Part shown: piece by piece, positions 1 to 6,684 of the stretch | Layout: each line of letters begins with the position of its first letter | How positions within the stretch are numbered: position 1 is the first letter of the stretch | Origin: Nocardia vaccinii NBRC 15922 | GTDB lineage: Bacteria > Actinomycetota > Actinomycetes > Mycobacteriales > Mycobacteriaceae | Length of the DNA: 64,000 nucleotides | Assembly (NCBI RefSeq): GCF_001613305.1 | Contig: NZ_BDCC01000017.1 | Coordinates: forward strand, 242,831-306,830 | Direction of reading: 5' to 3' | Notes under the pieces: model-generated | Seen by the model: only the letters and a program-made list of their open reading frames with translations | Told to the model about the DNA's origin: nothing | The model's database searches: none | Program-made: the position numbers and the translations under genes

Positions 1-335
1 GCGATCACGTCCCCGGCGACCAGCAACCGGCCGATCCGCAAGGTCTGCTCGGTGTGCAGTAGCCGCACCGATCCCACATCGTCCAGAATCGTCGGCAGGA
101 TCCGGCGCTCGGCCCGCAGCATCAACATCGAAGCGAAGGTGGGCGGTGCGGCCAGTTCCGCGAATCCCAGTGCCGCGGCCGCGGCCGGATCGGTATGCGC
201 TGGATGGTCGTCGCCGATCAACTGCGCGAAGCGGCGGATGTGCTCGGGCCGCACCAGGCAGTGCTCCCCCAACGGCCACCGATGGCCCTCGGGAAGATCA
301 AGCTGGACAACAGGATTCGTCGTGCCAGACTGCAT
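1..335 (-). CDS. MaoC/HadA-type (FAS1-like) dehydratase, N-terminal part, cut by window edge
   Basis: About 111 residues are visible and the C-terminus lies outside the window. The protein begins MQSGTTNPVVQLDLPEGHRW and contains a HIRRFAQLIGDDHPAHTD stretch followed by FAELAAPPTFASML. These match the N-terminal hot-dog domain of MaoC/FAS1-like (3R)-hydroxyacyl dehydratases, in which the second half carries the catalytic Asp/His. The role would be dehydration of a 3-hydroxyacyl thioester or hydration of an enoyl thioester. The ATG at 335-333 is preceded by AGGAG seven bases upstream, which supports the start. Because the catalytic half is not visible, the protein could equally be a non-catalytic HadA/HadC-like partner subunit. 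Confidence 0.72.
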   Translation of the reverse strand, partial: MQSGTTNPVVQLDLPEGHRWPLGEHCLVRPEHIRRFAQLIGDDHPAHTDPAAAAALGFAELAAPPTFASMLMLRAERRILPTILDDVGSVRLLHTEQTLRIGRLLVAGDVI

Positions 336-844
336 GGCATCTCCTCGGTGCGCGGCGGTGCCGGTTCGTCCGCCGGTCCGCTCGGGCGATATCGGCGAAC
401 CGCAGCGGGCCGGGGGACTCACCGCTGTGTGCGATGCATCGACCGCGCGGAAGGTCGCGAACGGTCGTAACGCTCGGCCGTGCCCACCGGACGGAGTTGG
501 TCCGTCCGGTGGGCCGGGCGCCACCTATCAGCGCGCGCCCATCGCCGACCCGACATCGGTGAGCGCCGCTAACGCCGGATAGGTGGCATTGCGCGACGCC
601 GTTCGAGTTTCGGGAATGGTGGGCAACTCGCCGGTGTCGCGTATCCGGGTGGTCGAGCACATTCCCGACGATAACGGCCGGAGATCGAAATGACGTCACC
701 ATTGTGGAAATGTCCATGCAAATCCGGCGATCACCTCGGCATCGGCACGAATGTCATCGAATCGGATAACGACGGGAAATGTCGTCCGATGGAGTTCATG
801 CCGGAGATTCCGGCATTCGAAGTGGATTCGGAAAGGATATCCAG
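336..844. other. Intergenic region without a convincing gene
   Basis: This 509-base stretch separates the divergently placed dehydratase and small peptide gene. No reading frame here has both a ribosome site and protein-like composition. It has more A/T-rich patches than its neighbours towards 640-840, as expected for promoter DNA, and it ends in an inverted repeat at 798-816 just before the peptide gene. Confidence 0.5.
798..816. promoter_or_regulatory. Inverted repeat upstream of the 33-residue peptide gene (candidate operator)
   Basis: Perfect 8-bp arms ATGCCGGA and TCCGGCAT are separated by GAT. The repeat ends 28 bases before the ATG at 845. Position and symmetry fit a transcription-factor site, but the regulator is unknown. 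Confidence 0.4.
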
Positions 845-946
845 ATGATCAGTGTGCTCCTGGACATCGTGCACGTGATATTGGGGACCGGCAGCGCGGC
901 TGTCACCGGCAGCGCGAATACCGGCAGCGCTTTCCTGTTCGGCTGA
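845..946 (+). CDS. Small hydrophobic peptide (33 residues), unknown function
   Basis: The frame encodes a 33-residue peptide. A hydrophobic head (MISVLLDIVHVILG) is followed by three TGSA-type units ending in AFLFG. GAAAGGA lies seven bases before the ATG, an inverted repeat sits upstream, and two strong hairpins follow the stop at once (969-1001 and 1018-1046). That gives a complete small transcription unit. I do not recognise the family. The TGSA motif also occurs in the small secreted proteins at 4318-4692 and 5833-6060, which may be coincidence. It could be a membrane peptide, a leader or an exported factor. Expression is unproven. Confidence 0.45.
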   Translation: MISVLLDIVHVILGTGSAAVTGSANTGSAFLFG

Positions 947-968
947 CCGGTCGTTCGGCGATATCGCG

Positions 969-1001
969 CCTGCCGGGTCGTCCCTGGGACGACCCGGCAG
1001 G
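969..1001. terminator. Perfect 15-bp hairpin
   Basis: Arms at 969-983 (CCTGCCGGGTCGTCC) and 987-1001 (GGACGACCCGGCAGG) pair perfectly around a 3-base loop. It starts 22 bases after the peptide stop codon. There is no T-run, as is common for actinobacterial terminators. Confidence 0.65.
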
Positions 1002-1017
1002 GTCCGGACATCGCGAA

Positions 1018-1046
1018 CCGCCCGCATCGGTAACCGATGCGGGCGG
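1018..1046. terminator. Second perfect hairpin, in tandem
   Basis: Arms at 1018-1031 (CCGCCCGCATCGGT) and 1033-1046 (ACCGATGCGGGCGG) are perfectly complementary around a one-base centre, so the folded loop would open slightly. It lies 17 bases after the previous hairpin, giving a tandem terminator or a structured RNA 3' end. Confidence 0.6.
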
Positions 1047-1216
1047 GACAATCGACGTAACAGCCGCTTTCCGATGATCCGCCGTTCGCGGTGGGCAGTG
1101 CGCGAGCCGGTCTCCCGTGGGGTGCCAACGTCCGCGGTCGGCGCACCCCCGGTCGAACTCGCCCGGCGGCCCCGACCGTGGGCCTGCTGCTGAATTGGTG
1201 GGGTACCGCCGGGCGA

Positions 1217-1253
1217 GGGTGTGGCACCGGCCGCGCAGTGCGGTGCCACACCC
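1217..1253. terminator. Third hairpin, 13-bp perfect arms
   Basis: Arms at 1217-1229 (GGGTGTGGCACCG) and 1241-1253 (CGGTGCCACACCC) flank an 11-base GC-rich loop. No gene is evident between this and the previous hairpin. It could terminate a short untranslated RNA or be part of one. Between 1254 and 1520 I see nothing recognisable. Confidence 0.5.
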
Positions 1254-1523
1254 ATAAGCTACGTCGGGCGAGTCCTGCGGCCCAACACCGTCGCCGGAAC
1301 ACTGGACTTGTTACGACAATTTCCGGGATCGTCTCGGCATAATCGATATTCCCACGTGCACAACGACATTCGAACCGGCTCGGCGACGCCGGACCGCCGG
1401 CGAAATGCGCCGCATGGTACACACAGCCGATATCACAGGTCAACGAAACGGCCGCGATTGGTTCATCGTGACAACGGGAACTGTGACCGCATCCAACTGT
1501 TCGGCGCCGCACTCGAGGCGAAT

Positions 1524-1584
1524 CATTCGAATCTCTCGTCATTCGAAGATCGATGCATCAGGTATTGATGCATTGTTTCATTCG
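1524..1584. promoter_or_regulatory. Operator-like cluster upstream of the PucR-type gene
   Basis: Two direct copies of CATTCGAA (1524-1531, 1540-1547) and a shortened CATTCG (1579-1584) surround an inverted repeat with arms ATGCATCA (1553-1560) and TGATGCAT (1566-1573). The cluster lies 92-153 bases before the ATG at 1676 and may be where this regulator or another factor binds. Confidence 0.4.
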
Positions 1585-1675
1585 GGGCTATTCTGTCCTT
1601 CACTCCGAGAAAGCAACCGGGACTACCGACCGGCCCCGGCCCTCGCGGCCGAACCGAGCATCGAATGGAGTACAC

Positions 1676-2884
1676 ATGTTCGTCACAGCTGACGTCCGCT
1701 ATCCGCTCCCATCCATCGGTGATCAGCGCCAGCCGCGCCGTGATCACCTCGTTCCCGCCGAACAGGCGGAGATCCTCCGGATCTGCCGGACGGCGCTGAC
1801 CGATCTGCTCCGTGCGCCGGACGAGCCCGAGCGGGTCGCGGACATTCTCGATCGGCTGCGTGATGCAGTCGAAGCGGCTGCGTCACAAGGGCTTTCCACC
1901 GAGCACTGTACGGCGGCCATGCAACGGGCGGCTCGCGAGAGCTTCGAGCAGATCTCCCGGACCACCGCGGCAGACGACGACCAGCTCGTCGCGACGACCA
2001 AGCGGTTCATCGAGATTCGCGAAATGGTCACCGCGACGATCGCCGAGACCAGTGTCACCGAGCTGCGCCCGGCCGCGCTGACACCGGCCGTCCCTTTCCA
2101 AGTCATCGCGGCCACCCTGGGGGATCTGCCGGCCGAATCGGTGCAGCATGCCGAGGAGATCTACGCGGTCCTCGCGATAACCATTGTCTCCCAGTACAAT
2201 TCCGAACTCCCCGGCAATCGGTCGCACATGCGTCAGCGCGCCATGTGGGGCATCCGAACGGCCCTGGCCAACCGGTGCGAACTGCCGGTGCTCTCGACTC
2301 TCGGGGATTGCGGCGGGACCATCCTCGTACCGTCCCGCGAGGCGGACGACGCCGCCCTGGAGGAGCTGATCGCGCAACTGTCGGTCGCGGCACGCACGCC
2401 GGTGACCGCGACGGTGTCCTTCGCGCCGCGCACCGCCCTGGCAGACTTCGCCGACCACTCACACGATCTGCTGGATCTCGTTGAACGCCTCGGCTATCCG
2501 GCCGGCCTCTACCGCTTCGCCGATGTGGCGCTGGAGTACCAGATCACCCGGCCCGGCCCGGCACGCGACCGGCTCGCCACCATCCTGGACCCGCTGGACG
2601 ACCACCCGCAGCTGTTGCAGACTCTGCTCACCCATCTGCAGACCAATCTCAACCGGCGCGATACCGCCCGATTGATGAATCTGCACCGCAATACGATCGA
2701 TTACCGGCTGCGCCGCATCGAGGAATTCACCGGATACGATCCGCTCACCCAGCCTGGTCTGTGGAATCTACAGGCGGCGCTGATCGTTCGCGCCTACTGC
2801 CGGGCCACGACGTCAGCGGATCCGGCGATCACAGCCTCCGCCGCCCACGGCATGACCGCGCGGGTGACGCACGACGCTCAATAG
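1676..2884 (+). CDS. PucR/CdaR-family transcriptional regulator
   Basis: This 402-residue protein ends in a PucR-type helix-turn-helix at about residues 320-390. Visible there are LLTHLQTNLNRRDTARLMNL, then HRNTIDYRLRRIEEFTG and an LWNLQAALIVRAY tail. The middle (about 170-300) resembles the GGDEF-like region typical of the family, and the N-terminus is a helical domain of unknown ligand. Such proteins usually activate catabolic or transport genes. The ATG at 1676 was chosen because GGAG lies five bases upstream; an in-frame upstream codon at 1553 lacks one and would overlap the operator-like repeats. The gene converges on the esterase with a 7-base overlap. Its target is not evident. Confidence 0.85.
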   Translation: MFVTADVRYPLPSIGDQRQPRRDHLVPAEQAEILRICRTALTDLLRAPDEPERVADILDRLRDAVEAAASQGLSTEHCTAAMQRAARESFEQISRTTAADDDQLVATTKRFIEIREMVTATIAETSVTELRPAALTPAVPFQVIAATLGDLPAESVQHAEEIYAVLAITIVSQYNSELPGNRSHMRQRAMWGIRTALANRCELPVLSTLGDCGGTILVPSREADDAALEELIAQLSVAARTPVTATVSFAPRTALADFADHSHDLLDLVERLGYPAGLYRFADVALEYQITRPGPARDRLATILDPLDDHPQLLQTLLTHLQTNLNRRDTARLMNLHRNTIDYRLRRIEEFTGYDPLTQPGLWNLQAALIVRAYCRATTSADPAITASAAHGMTARVTHDAQ

Positions 2885-3894
2885 CCTTTCAGCCCCATCC
2901 CCCGGGCGAGCAGCGGCCATGAATTGTGCAGGGCCTCTTCCCAATACGGCCAGTAGTGGGTGCCGGTCGGGGTGAATTGGAAGGTTGCCGGGATATGCAG
3001 CGCGTCGAGCCGGGTCTGCAGATTGTGTGTGCACTGATCGGCCGCTGCCTCGATGAGCATACCGAGACCGAGGTTGACGTCGCCGGCAGGTCCGCCACGA
3101 GCCTGGTTCTGATAGTTCTGAACGTCGCGGGGCGTGGGAAGCCCGTTCCCGCTGGAGATGTAGAGCAGAGTGCCGCGCAGCTTCTCCGCGTTGATGAGCG
3201 GGTCGTTCTGCGCCCACAGCGGACTGTCGGCTGGGCCGTACATGTTCAGCGTGTTGCCGCCCGCCCACAGGCCGATGACCAGGTTGACGAACAACCGCCC
3301 CATCGGATCGGAGATCTGCGCGCATCCGCTATAGGCGGCAACGGATTTCCACAAACCGGGCTCGGCCTCGGCCAGCTGCAGTACCGACGTCCCTGACATC
3401 GACAGGCCGGTCAGGGCGTTCAACCCCGTGGAATGCAGTGTCCCGTCCAGGAGCGGCGGCAGTTCCTCGGTGAGGAATGTCTTCCATTTGTTCACTCCCA
3501 GACGGGGATCCGGCTTCTCCCAGTCGGTGTAGTAACTGCCGCGGCCACCGATCGGCTGGATGACGTTGACCGGCTTGTCGCCGAGCCACTGTATTGCCGC
3601 GGTCTGCTTCTGCCAATTCATCGGACCCTCACCGGCGTCCAGGCCGTTGAGCATGTAGAGATTCGGCGCGGGCCGCGAGGTGTCGGCCGGACGTAGCACG
3701 TCGACAGCGATCTGTTTGCCCATCGCCGCCGAGTACACCTTCAGATGCCAGGTACGCCCGTTCTCGGTGATCGAGGTGACCGCCGGCGGTTTCGGCGGTG
3801 AGGCGGCGCCGGGGGTCGGCACCATGCAGAACATCACGAACAGCGCTATCGCGACGGCCCGCCGGGGGGCAGCCTTGAACAGGTCGAAAACCAT
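2878..3894 (-). CDS. Secreted antigen 85-like mycolyltransferase/esterase
   Basis: This 338-residue protein has an N-terminal export signal (hydrophobic stretch about 12-28, likely cleavage near AAS). The esterase fold of the antigen 85 family follows. Hallmarks are GGRGSYYTDWEKPD (about 116-129), KWKTFLTEELP (about 136-146), nucleophile motif GLSMSG with the likely catalytic Ser at 167, and a GTHYWPYWEE block carrying the likely catalytic His. Family members transfer mycolic acids to trehalose and arabinogalactan in the envelope; a related carboxylesterase role is possible. The start at 3894 has AGGGA just upstream. Its presence argues for a mycolate-bearing host. tatA lies 113 bases upstream on the same strand. 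Confidence 0.87.
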   Translation of the reverse strand: MVFDLFKAAPRRAVAIALFVMFCMVPTPGAASPPKPPAVTSITENGRTWHLKVYSAAMGKQIAVDVLRPADTSRPAPNLYMLNGLDAGEGPMNWQKQTAAIQWLGDKPVNVIQPIGGRGSYYTDWEKPDPRLGVNKWKTFLTEELPPLLDGTLHSTGLNALTGLSMSGTSVLQLAEAEPGLWKSVAAYSGCAQISDPMGRLFVNLVIGLWAGGNTLNMYGPADSPLWAQNDPLINAEKLRGTLLYISSGNGLPTPRDVQNYQNQARGGPAGDVNLGLGMLIEAAADQCTHNLQTRLDALHIPATFQFTPTGTHYWPYWEEALHNSWPLLARGMGLKGY

Positions 3895-4007
3895 TGCATC
3901 CCTTGAAATTCGAATAGCCGGGGCGTTGGCGTCGGCCGCGCGGTGCCGCGACGGCGGGCACGAACGCCCCGGCCGGAAGTCGTTCTCTCGGCCGACGGAT
4001 CGAGAGA

Positions 4008-4226
4008 TCACTTCTCGGACAGAATTTTTCCTGACTCCTGCGCCACCGGATGCGGTACCGGTTGCGCCGATTCGCCGCTGTCCGACTGCATCTCGCGCAC
4101 CTCGCTTTTGAAGATGCGCAGCGAACGTCCCGCACCGCGGGCCGCCTCGGGCAACCGCTTCGCCCCGAACAGAACGACGAGTGCGCCCACGATGATCAAT
4201 AAATGTGTGGGACTCAGTGCACCCAT
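4008..4226 (-). CDS. tatA: Sec-independent translocase subunit TatA (accessory copy)
   Basis: This 72-residue protein starts [20 protein letters not shown], followed by [20 protein letters not shown]. That is the classic TatA layout of one membrane helix, a GxKRLP hinge, an amphipathic helix and a charged, flexible tail. GGAGGAGG precedes the ATG, so the start is firm. TatA forms the variable pore of the twin-arginine pathway for folded proteins. No tatC is present nearby, so it must work with TatC encoded elsewhere. A tatB-like gene lies 0.9 kb away on the same strand, with a small secreted protein gene between, and a Tat-dependent oxidoreductase is encoded at 6685. Confidence 0.9.
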   Translation of the reverse strand: MGALSPTHLLIIVGALVVLFGAKRLPEAARGAGRSLRIFKSEVREMQSDSGESAQPVPHPVAQESGKILSEK

Positions 4227-4317
4227 GATCAACCTCCTCCACCGAAGTTCGAGCGGCCCGGTGCACCACACCGGGCCGCTCGGTTCCTCAGTTGTCGAAA
4301 TTGTTGGAACGAGGCTG

Positions 4318-4692
4318 CTAGCAGCCCGGAAGGGTGGTACCCGAGGAACCGGCGGAACCGGCCGCGGAGCCGGTGAGGGAGCACAACATACCGATTCCGG
4401 AGTCGATCAACGCCGAGCCGGTGCTGAAAGCTACGGGATTCGCCGACGTTGCGGGAGTCGCGGGCGCAGTCGTGGACGGCGACGGGGTCGTCGTGGACGG
4501 CGAAGGGGTCGTCGTCCCGCCCAGCCCCGGAAGCATGGACGAGGATCCACCGCCGAGTCCGGGAATCATGGACGACGATCCGGAGCTGTCGTCCACGGGG
4601 GTCACGGTCAGCGCGGCGGCGGCGGGCCCGGCCGACAGCGCCACCCCGCCGGCGAACGCTGCCGCAGCCATCAACTTTCCGAATTTATTCAT
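4318..4692 (-). CDS. Small secreted protein with two Cys (family member 1)
   Basis: This 124-residue protein has a Sec-type signal peptide (about 1-27, MNKFGKLM then an Ala-rich core ending AGPAAA). A linker follows with two PGLGG units and repeated TTTPSPS segments. The C-terminal domain reads [19 protein letters not shown] and ends in LPGC. That C-terminal domain clearly matches the proteins at 5833 and, more weakly, 6154: a TGSA-hydrophobic-D-x-G segment, an inner Cys and a terminal PGC. Two conserved Cys suggest a disulfide in the envelope. Function unknown. The Ser/Thr/Pro linker may be wall-spanning or glycosylated. It lies between tatA and tatB on the same strand, 91 bases upstream of tatA. 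Confidence 0.75.
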   Translation of the reverse strand: MNKFGKLMAAAAFAGGVALSAGPAAAALTVTPVDDSSGSSSMIPGLGGGSSSMLPGLGGTTTPSPSTTTPSPSTTAPATPATSANPVAFSTGSALIDSGIGMLCSLTGSAAGSAGSSGTTLPGC

Positions 4693-5106
4693 AGCTCATT
4701 CAACCCTCTGCGCGGCTGATTTACATTGCACCGAACACATTATCCGGGATTTCGTCCGGGGCAATACCGCTCGTGACAATGCACAAGAATATCGGTTATC
4801 CGATACATTTCCGAGCCGGGCAATTCCGAAGAATCTCGAATATTCACAGTGCATGGTCACAACATCTACCGCATGTCCTGAATTCATCATTACAGTCGTC
4901 GGCGCCGGTGATTCTCGCCCCGCTACGGCGTCATCCCGATCCGCGAAAAAGTGGACTCCGCCGACTGCGGCCTGGTAAAGCCGAGTGAAGCGGCGGGTTC
5001 GGCGGTGGTACAGGGTGCGCATCTACAGCCAGGCGACCAGGCCGGGCGCGAGAAGCGACGAAATGATGCGGATTCGCACAGGATAGATGACAACGGGACG
5101 CGGCGG
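4693..5106. other. AT-richer intergenic region
   Basis: These 414 bases have visibly lower GC than the genes around them and no protein-like frame. They probably hold the promoter of the minus-strand small secreted protein and tatA genes. I see no clear terminator after tatB. Confidence 0.45.
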
Positions 5107-5580
5107 TTATGTGGCTTCCACGTCGAATCGGGGTTGCTCGTCCGCGCCGGGGGCGGGCGCGACCGGATAGGCCCAGTCGGCGGCGTCGACGACACCGCCG
5201 TTGGCGGGATCGATCCGCTCCTTGAACTCGATGGTCTCACCCGGCGGTTCGGCAGCGATCTGTCCGGCCTGCTCTTCGGTTGCCTGCTCGAATTCGCCGG
5301 TCAGAATCGAATCATCGCCGTCCAACAGGTATTTGACGGCGATATCGCGCGGGGACATTCCGCGTAGTTCCCGCAGCTGCGCCAGGGGGTCGCGATACTG
5401 ATCCACCTCGGAACCGATTTCCGAGCGCAGCTGTTCCGCGGTGTCCCCCACGTAATCGCGAGCCTGCCGGAAGGCGTTCATGGTCCACTGGATGGCGCCC
5501 GGAAGCCGCTCCGGACCAAGAATAACCAGCGCCGCGACGAGTAGAATCATGAATTCAGGCCAGCCGATGCCACCGAACAT
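5107..5580 (-). CDS. tatB: Sec-independent translocase subunit TatB (accessory copy)
   Basis: This 157-residue protein begins [20 protein letters not shown] and continues [20 protein letters not shown]. The GPERLP hinge, single N-terminal helix and long amphipathic region fit TatB rather than Tat[19 protein letters not shown] segment and an acidic, Pro-rich tail follow. TatB pairs with TatC to recognise twin-arginine signals. The start at 5580 places the membrane helix at the N-terminus as the family requires; a longer frame adds 33 unlikely residues. No tatC is adjacent. The next gene (5833) is divergent. Confidence 0.85.
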   Translation of the reverse strand: MFGGIGWPEFMILLVAALVILGPERLPGAIQWTMNAFRQARDYVGDTAEQLRSEIGSEVDQYRDPLAQLRELRGMSPRDIAVKYLLDGDDSILTGEFEQATEEQAGQIAAEPPGETIEFKERIDPANGGVVDAADWAYPVAPAPGADEQPRFDVEAT

Positions 5581-5832
5581 GACTCGAGGATAACGGTCCA
5601 CCGCAGAATCCTGAGTCGCGGTCGGGGAGACTGTGCGGATGCACAGGGTTTTTCTCGAATCTGTTGTATACGTGGTCAACCGTATTTTTCTATTGGTAAC
5701 CGGTCAGCTGGAACGATGCGGGTGCGAGCGCGTCGGCTTTTGTGCATCGTCACGATAATATTGCGATGCAGCGGAACTTGGATAGTCTTTCTCTCGACCA
5801 TTCAAGTCCGCCGCGCAGAGAGATGTCAGGTT

Positions 5833-6060
5833 ATGAGTGCAATGAAGAAGACATGTGCCGTGGTCGCCATCGCCGGCGGGTTGGTACTGGCCGCCGGACC
5901 CGCGAGCGCCGCCCCTCTCGGCGGTTCGTCGTTGCCGTCCACCGGCTCGGCCGTGGTCGACAATGGGGTGCAGTTGGTTTGCGCCCTCGTAACCGGTATC
6001 ACCGGGTCGGGGGCCTCGGTGATCGGGTCCTCGGTTCCGGCCATCCCCGGCTGCAGCTAG
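5833..6060 (+). CDS. Small secreted protein with two Cys (family member 2)
   Basis: This 75-residue protein is essentially signal peptide plus family domain. MKKTCAVVAIAGGLVLAAGPASAA is the export signal. The mature part contains STGSAVVDNGVQLVCALVTG and ends PAIPGCS. It lacks the Pro/Ser/Thr linker of the paralogue at 4318 but shares the TGSA-hydrophobic-D-x-G segment, the inner Cys and the terminal PGC. The start is either the ATG at 5833 or the one at 5842. The next gene, another secreted protein, starts 93 bases downstream, so the two are probably co-transcribed. Function unknown; the mature product would be only about 50 residues. Confidence 0.72.
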   Translation: MSAMKKTCAVVAIAGGLVLAAGPASAAPLGGSSLPSTGSAVVDNGVQLVCALVTGITGSGASVIGSSVPAIPGCS

Positions 6061-6153
6061 TCGGATCGAACGCGAGCGCCGGATCACCGAGGGCCTCGAG
6101 CGGCCCGGCGTTCATTCTCATCAATTCAGCCGCGCAGAAGGTTGAAGTTCATC

Positions 6154-6450
6154 ATGCGTGTCATTGAAAAGCTTTGCGTAGCAGCGGTCGTCGCAGGCGG
6201 CCTGTCCATGGGTGCGGGCGCCGCGAGTGCCGCGGTGCCGGCCCCCTCGGGCCCGTCGTTCGTGGACGACGGCAGCGAACTGTACAACTCCACCGCGGGC
6301 GTGCCCAATTTCCTCAGTTCCGGCCTCCCGGATCTGGGCTCGAGCGCCGGGTCGGTCGGCTCGCTCCCGGCCTTGGGCGGTTTCGCCCTCAATGCCGGAT
6401 CGTGTGGTTTGACTACGCTTTCCAGCATTCCGCTCTGCGTCCCGGGATAA
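6154..6450 (+). CDS. Small secreted protein with Cys-containing C-terminus (family member 3, divergent)
   Basis: This 98-residue protein has signal peptide MRVIEKLCVAAVVAGGLSMG followed by AGAASA. The mature part contains PSFVDDGSELYNS, a Gly/Ser-rich segment, NAGSCGLTTLSSIPLCVPG and the stop. It keeps a D-D/N-G element and two Cys but is more diverged than the other two. A perfect 15-bp hairpin (6495-6533) follows, ending the probable two-gene unit 5833-6450. Secreted or wall-associated; function unknown. The ATG at 6154 is preferred over an in-frame TTG at 6142. Confidence 0.68.
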   Translation: MRVIEKLCVAAVVAGGLSMGAGAASAAVPAPSGPSFVDDGSELYNSTAGVPNFLSSGLPDLGSSAGSVGSLPALGGFALNAGSCGLTTLSSIPLCVPG

Positions 6451-6494
6451 TTCGAGCTGCCGCGGTCCGGCGGCCGCGGTTGTATGCCTGAAAT

Positions 6495-6533
6495 GTGGTG
6501 CCCATCCTCGCTCGATAAGAGGATGGGCACCAC
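6495..6533. terminator. 15-bp perfect hairpin terminator
   Basis: Arms GTGGTGCCCATCCTC (6495-6509) and GAGGATGGGCACCAC (6519-6533) pair perfectly with a 9-base loop, 44 bases after the stop of the secreted protein gene. Confidence 0.8.
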
Positions 6534-6581
6534 AGCTGTTTCCGGGTACAAAAGGCCGAACCCGACCACCACATCAGTTGT

Positions 6582-6610
6582 AACAATGAACCAAATTGAG
6601 ACACATTGTT
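6582..6610. promoter_or_regulatory. Spaced inverted repeat upstream of the Tat oxidoreductase
   Basis: AACAATG (6582-6588) and CATTGTT (6604-6610) form 7-bp arms around an AT-rich 15-base spacer, about 75 bases before the ATG at 6685. This is a candidate operator within the promoter; the cognate factor is unknown. Confidence 0.4.
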
Positions 6611-6684
6611 GACCTTCCGGATTACTCGTGCATATAGTTGGCAGGACTCGACCGCTGGCCTGCTGTCGATGAGGACGGAATTCA

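Noticed and set aside
1074..1193. 39-codon frame between the second and third hairpins (MIRRSRWAVREPVSR...)
   Set aside because: No ribosome site and Arg/Pro-rich composition; it falls in a hairpin region and is probably not translated.
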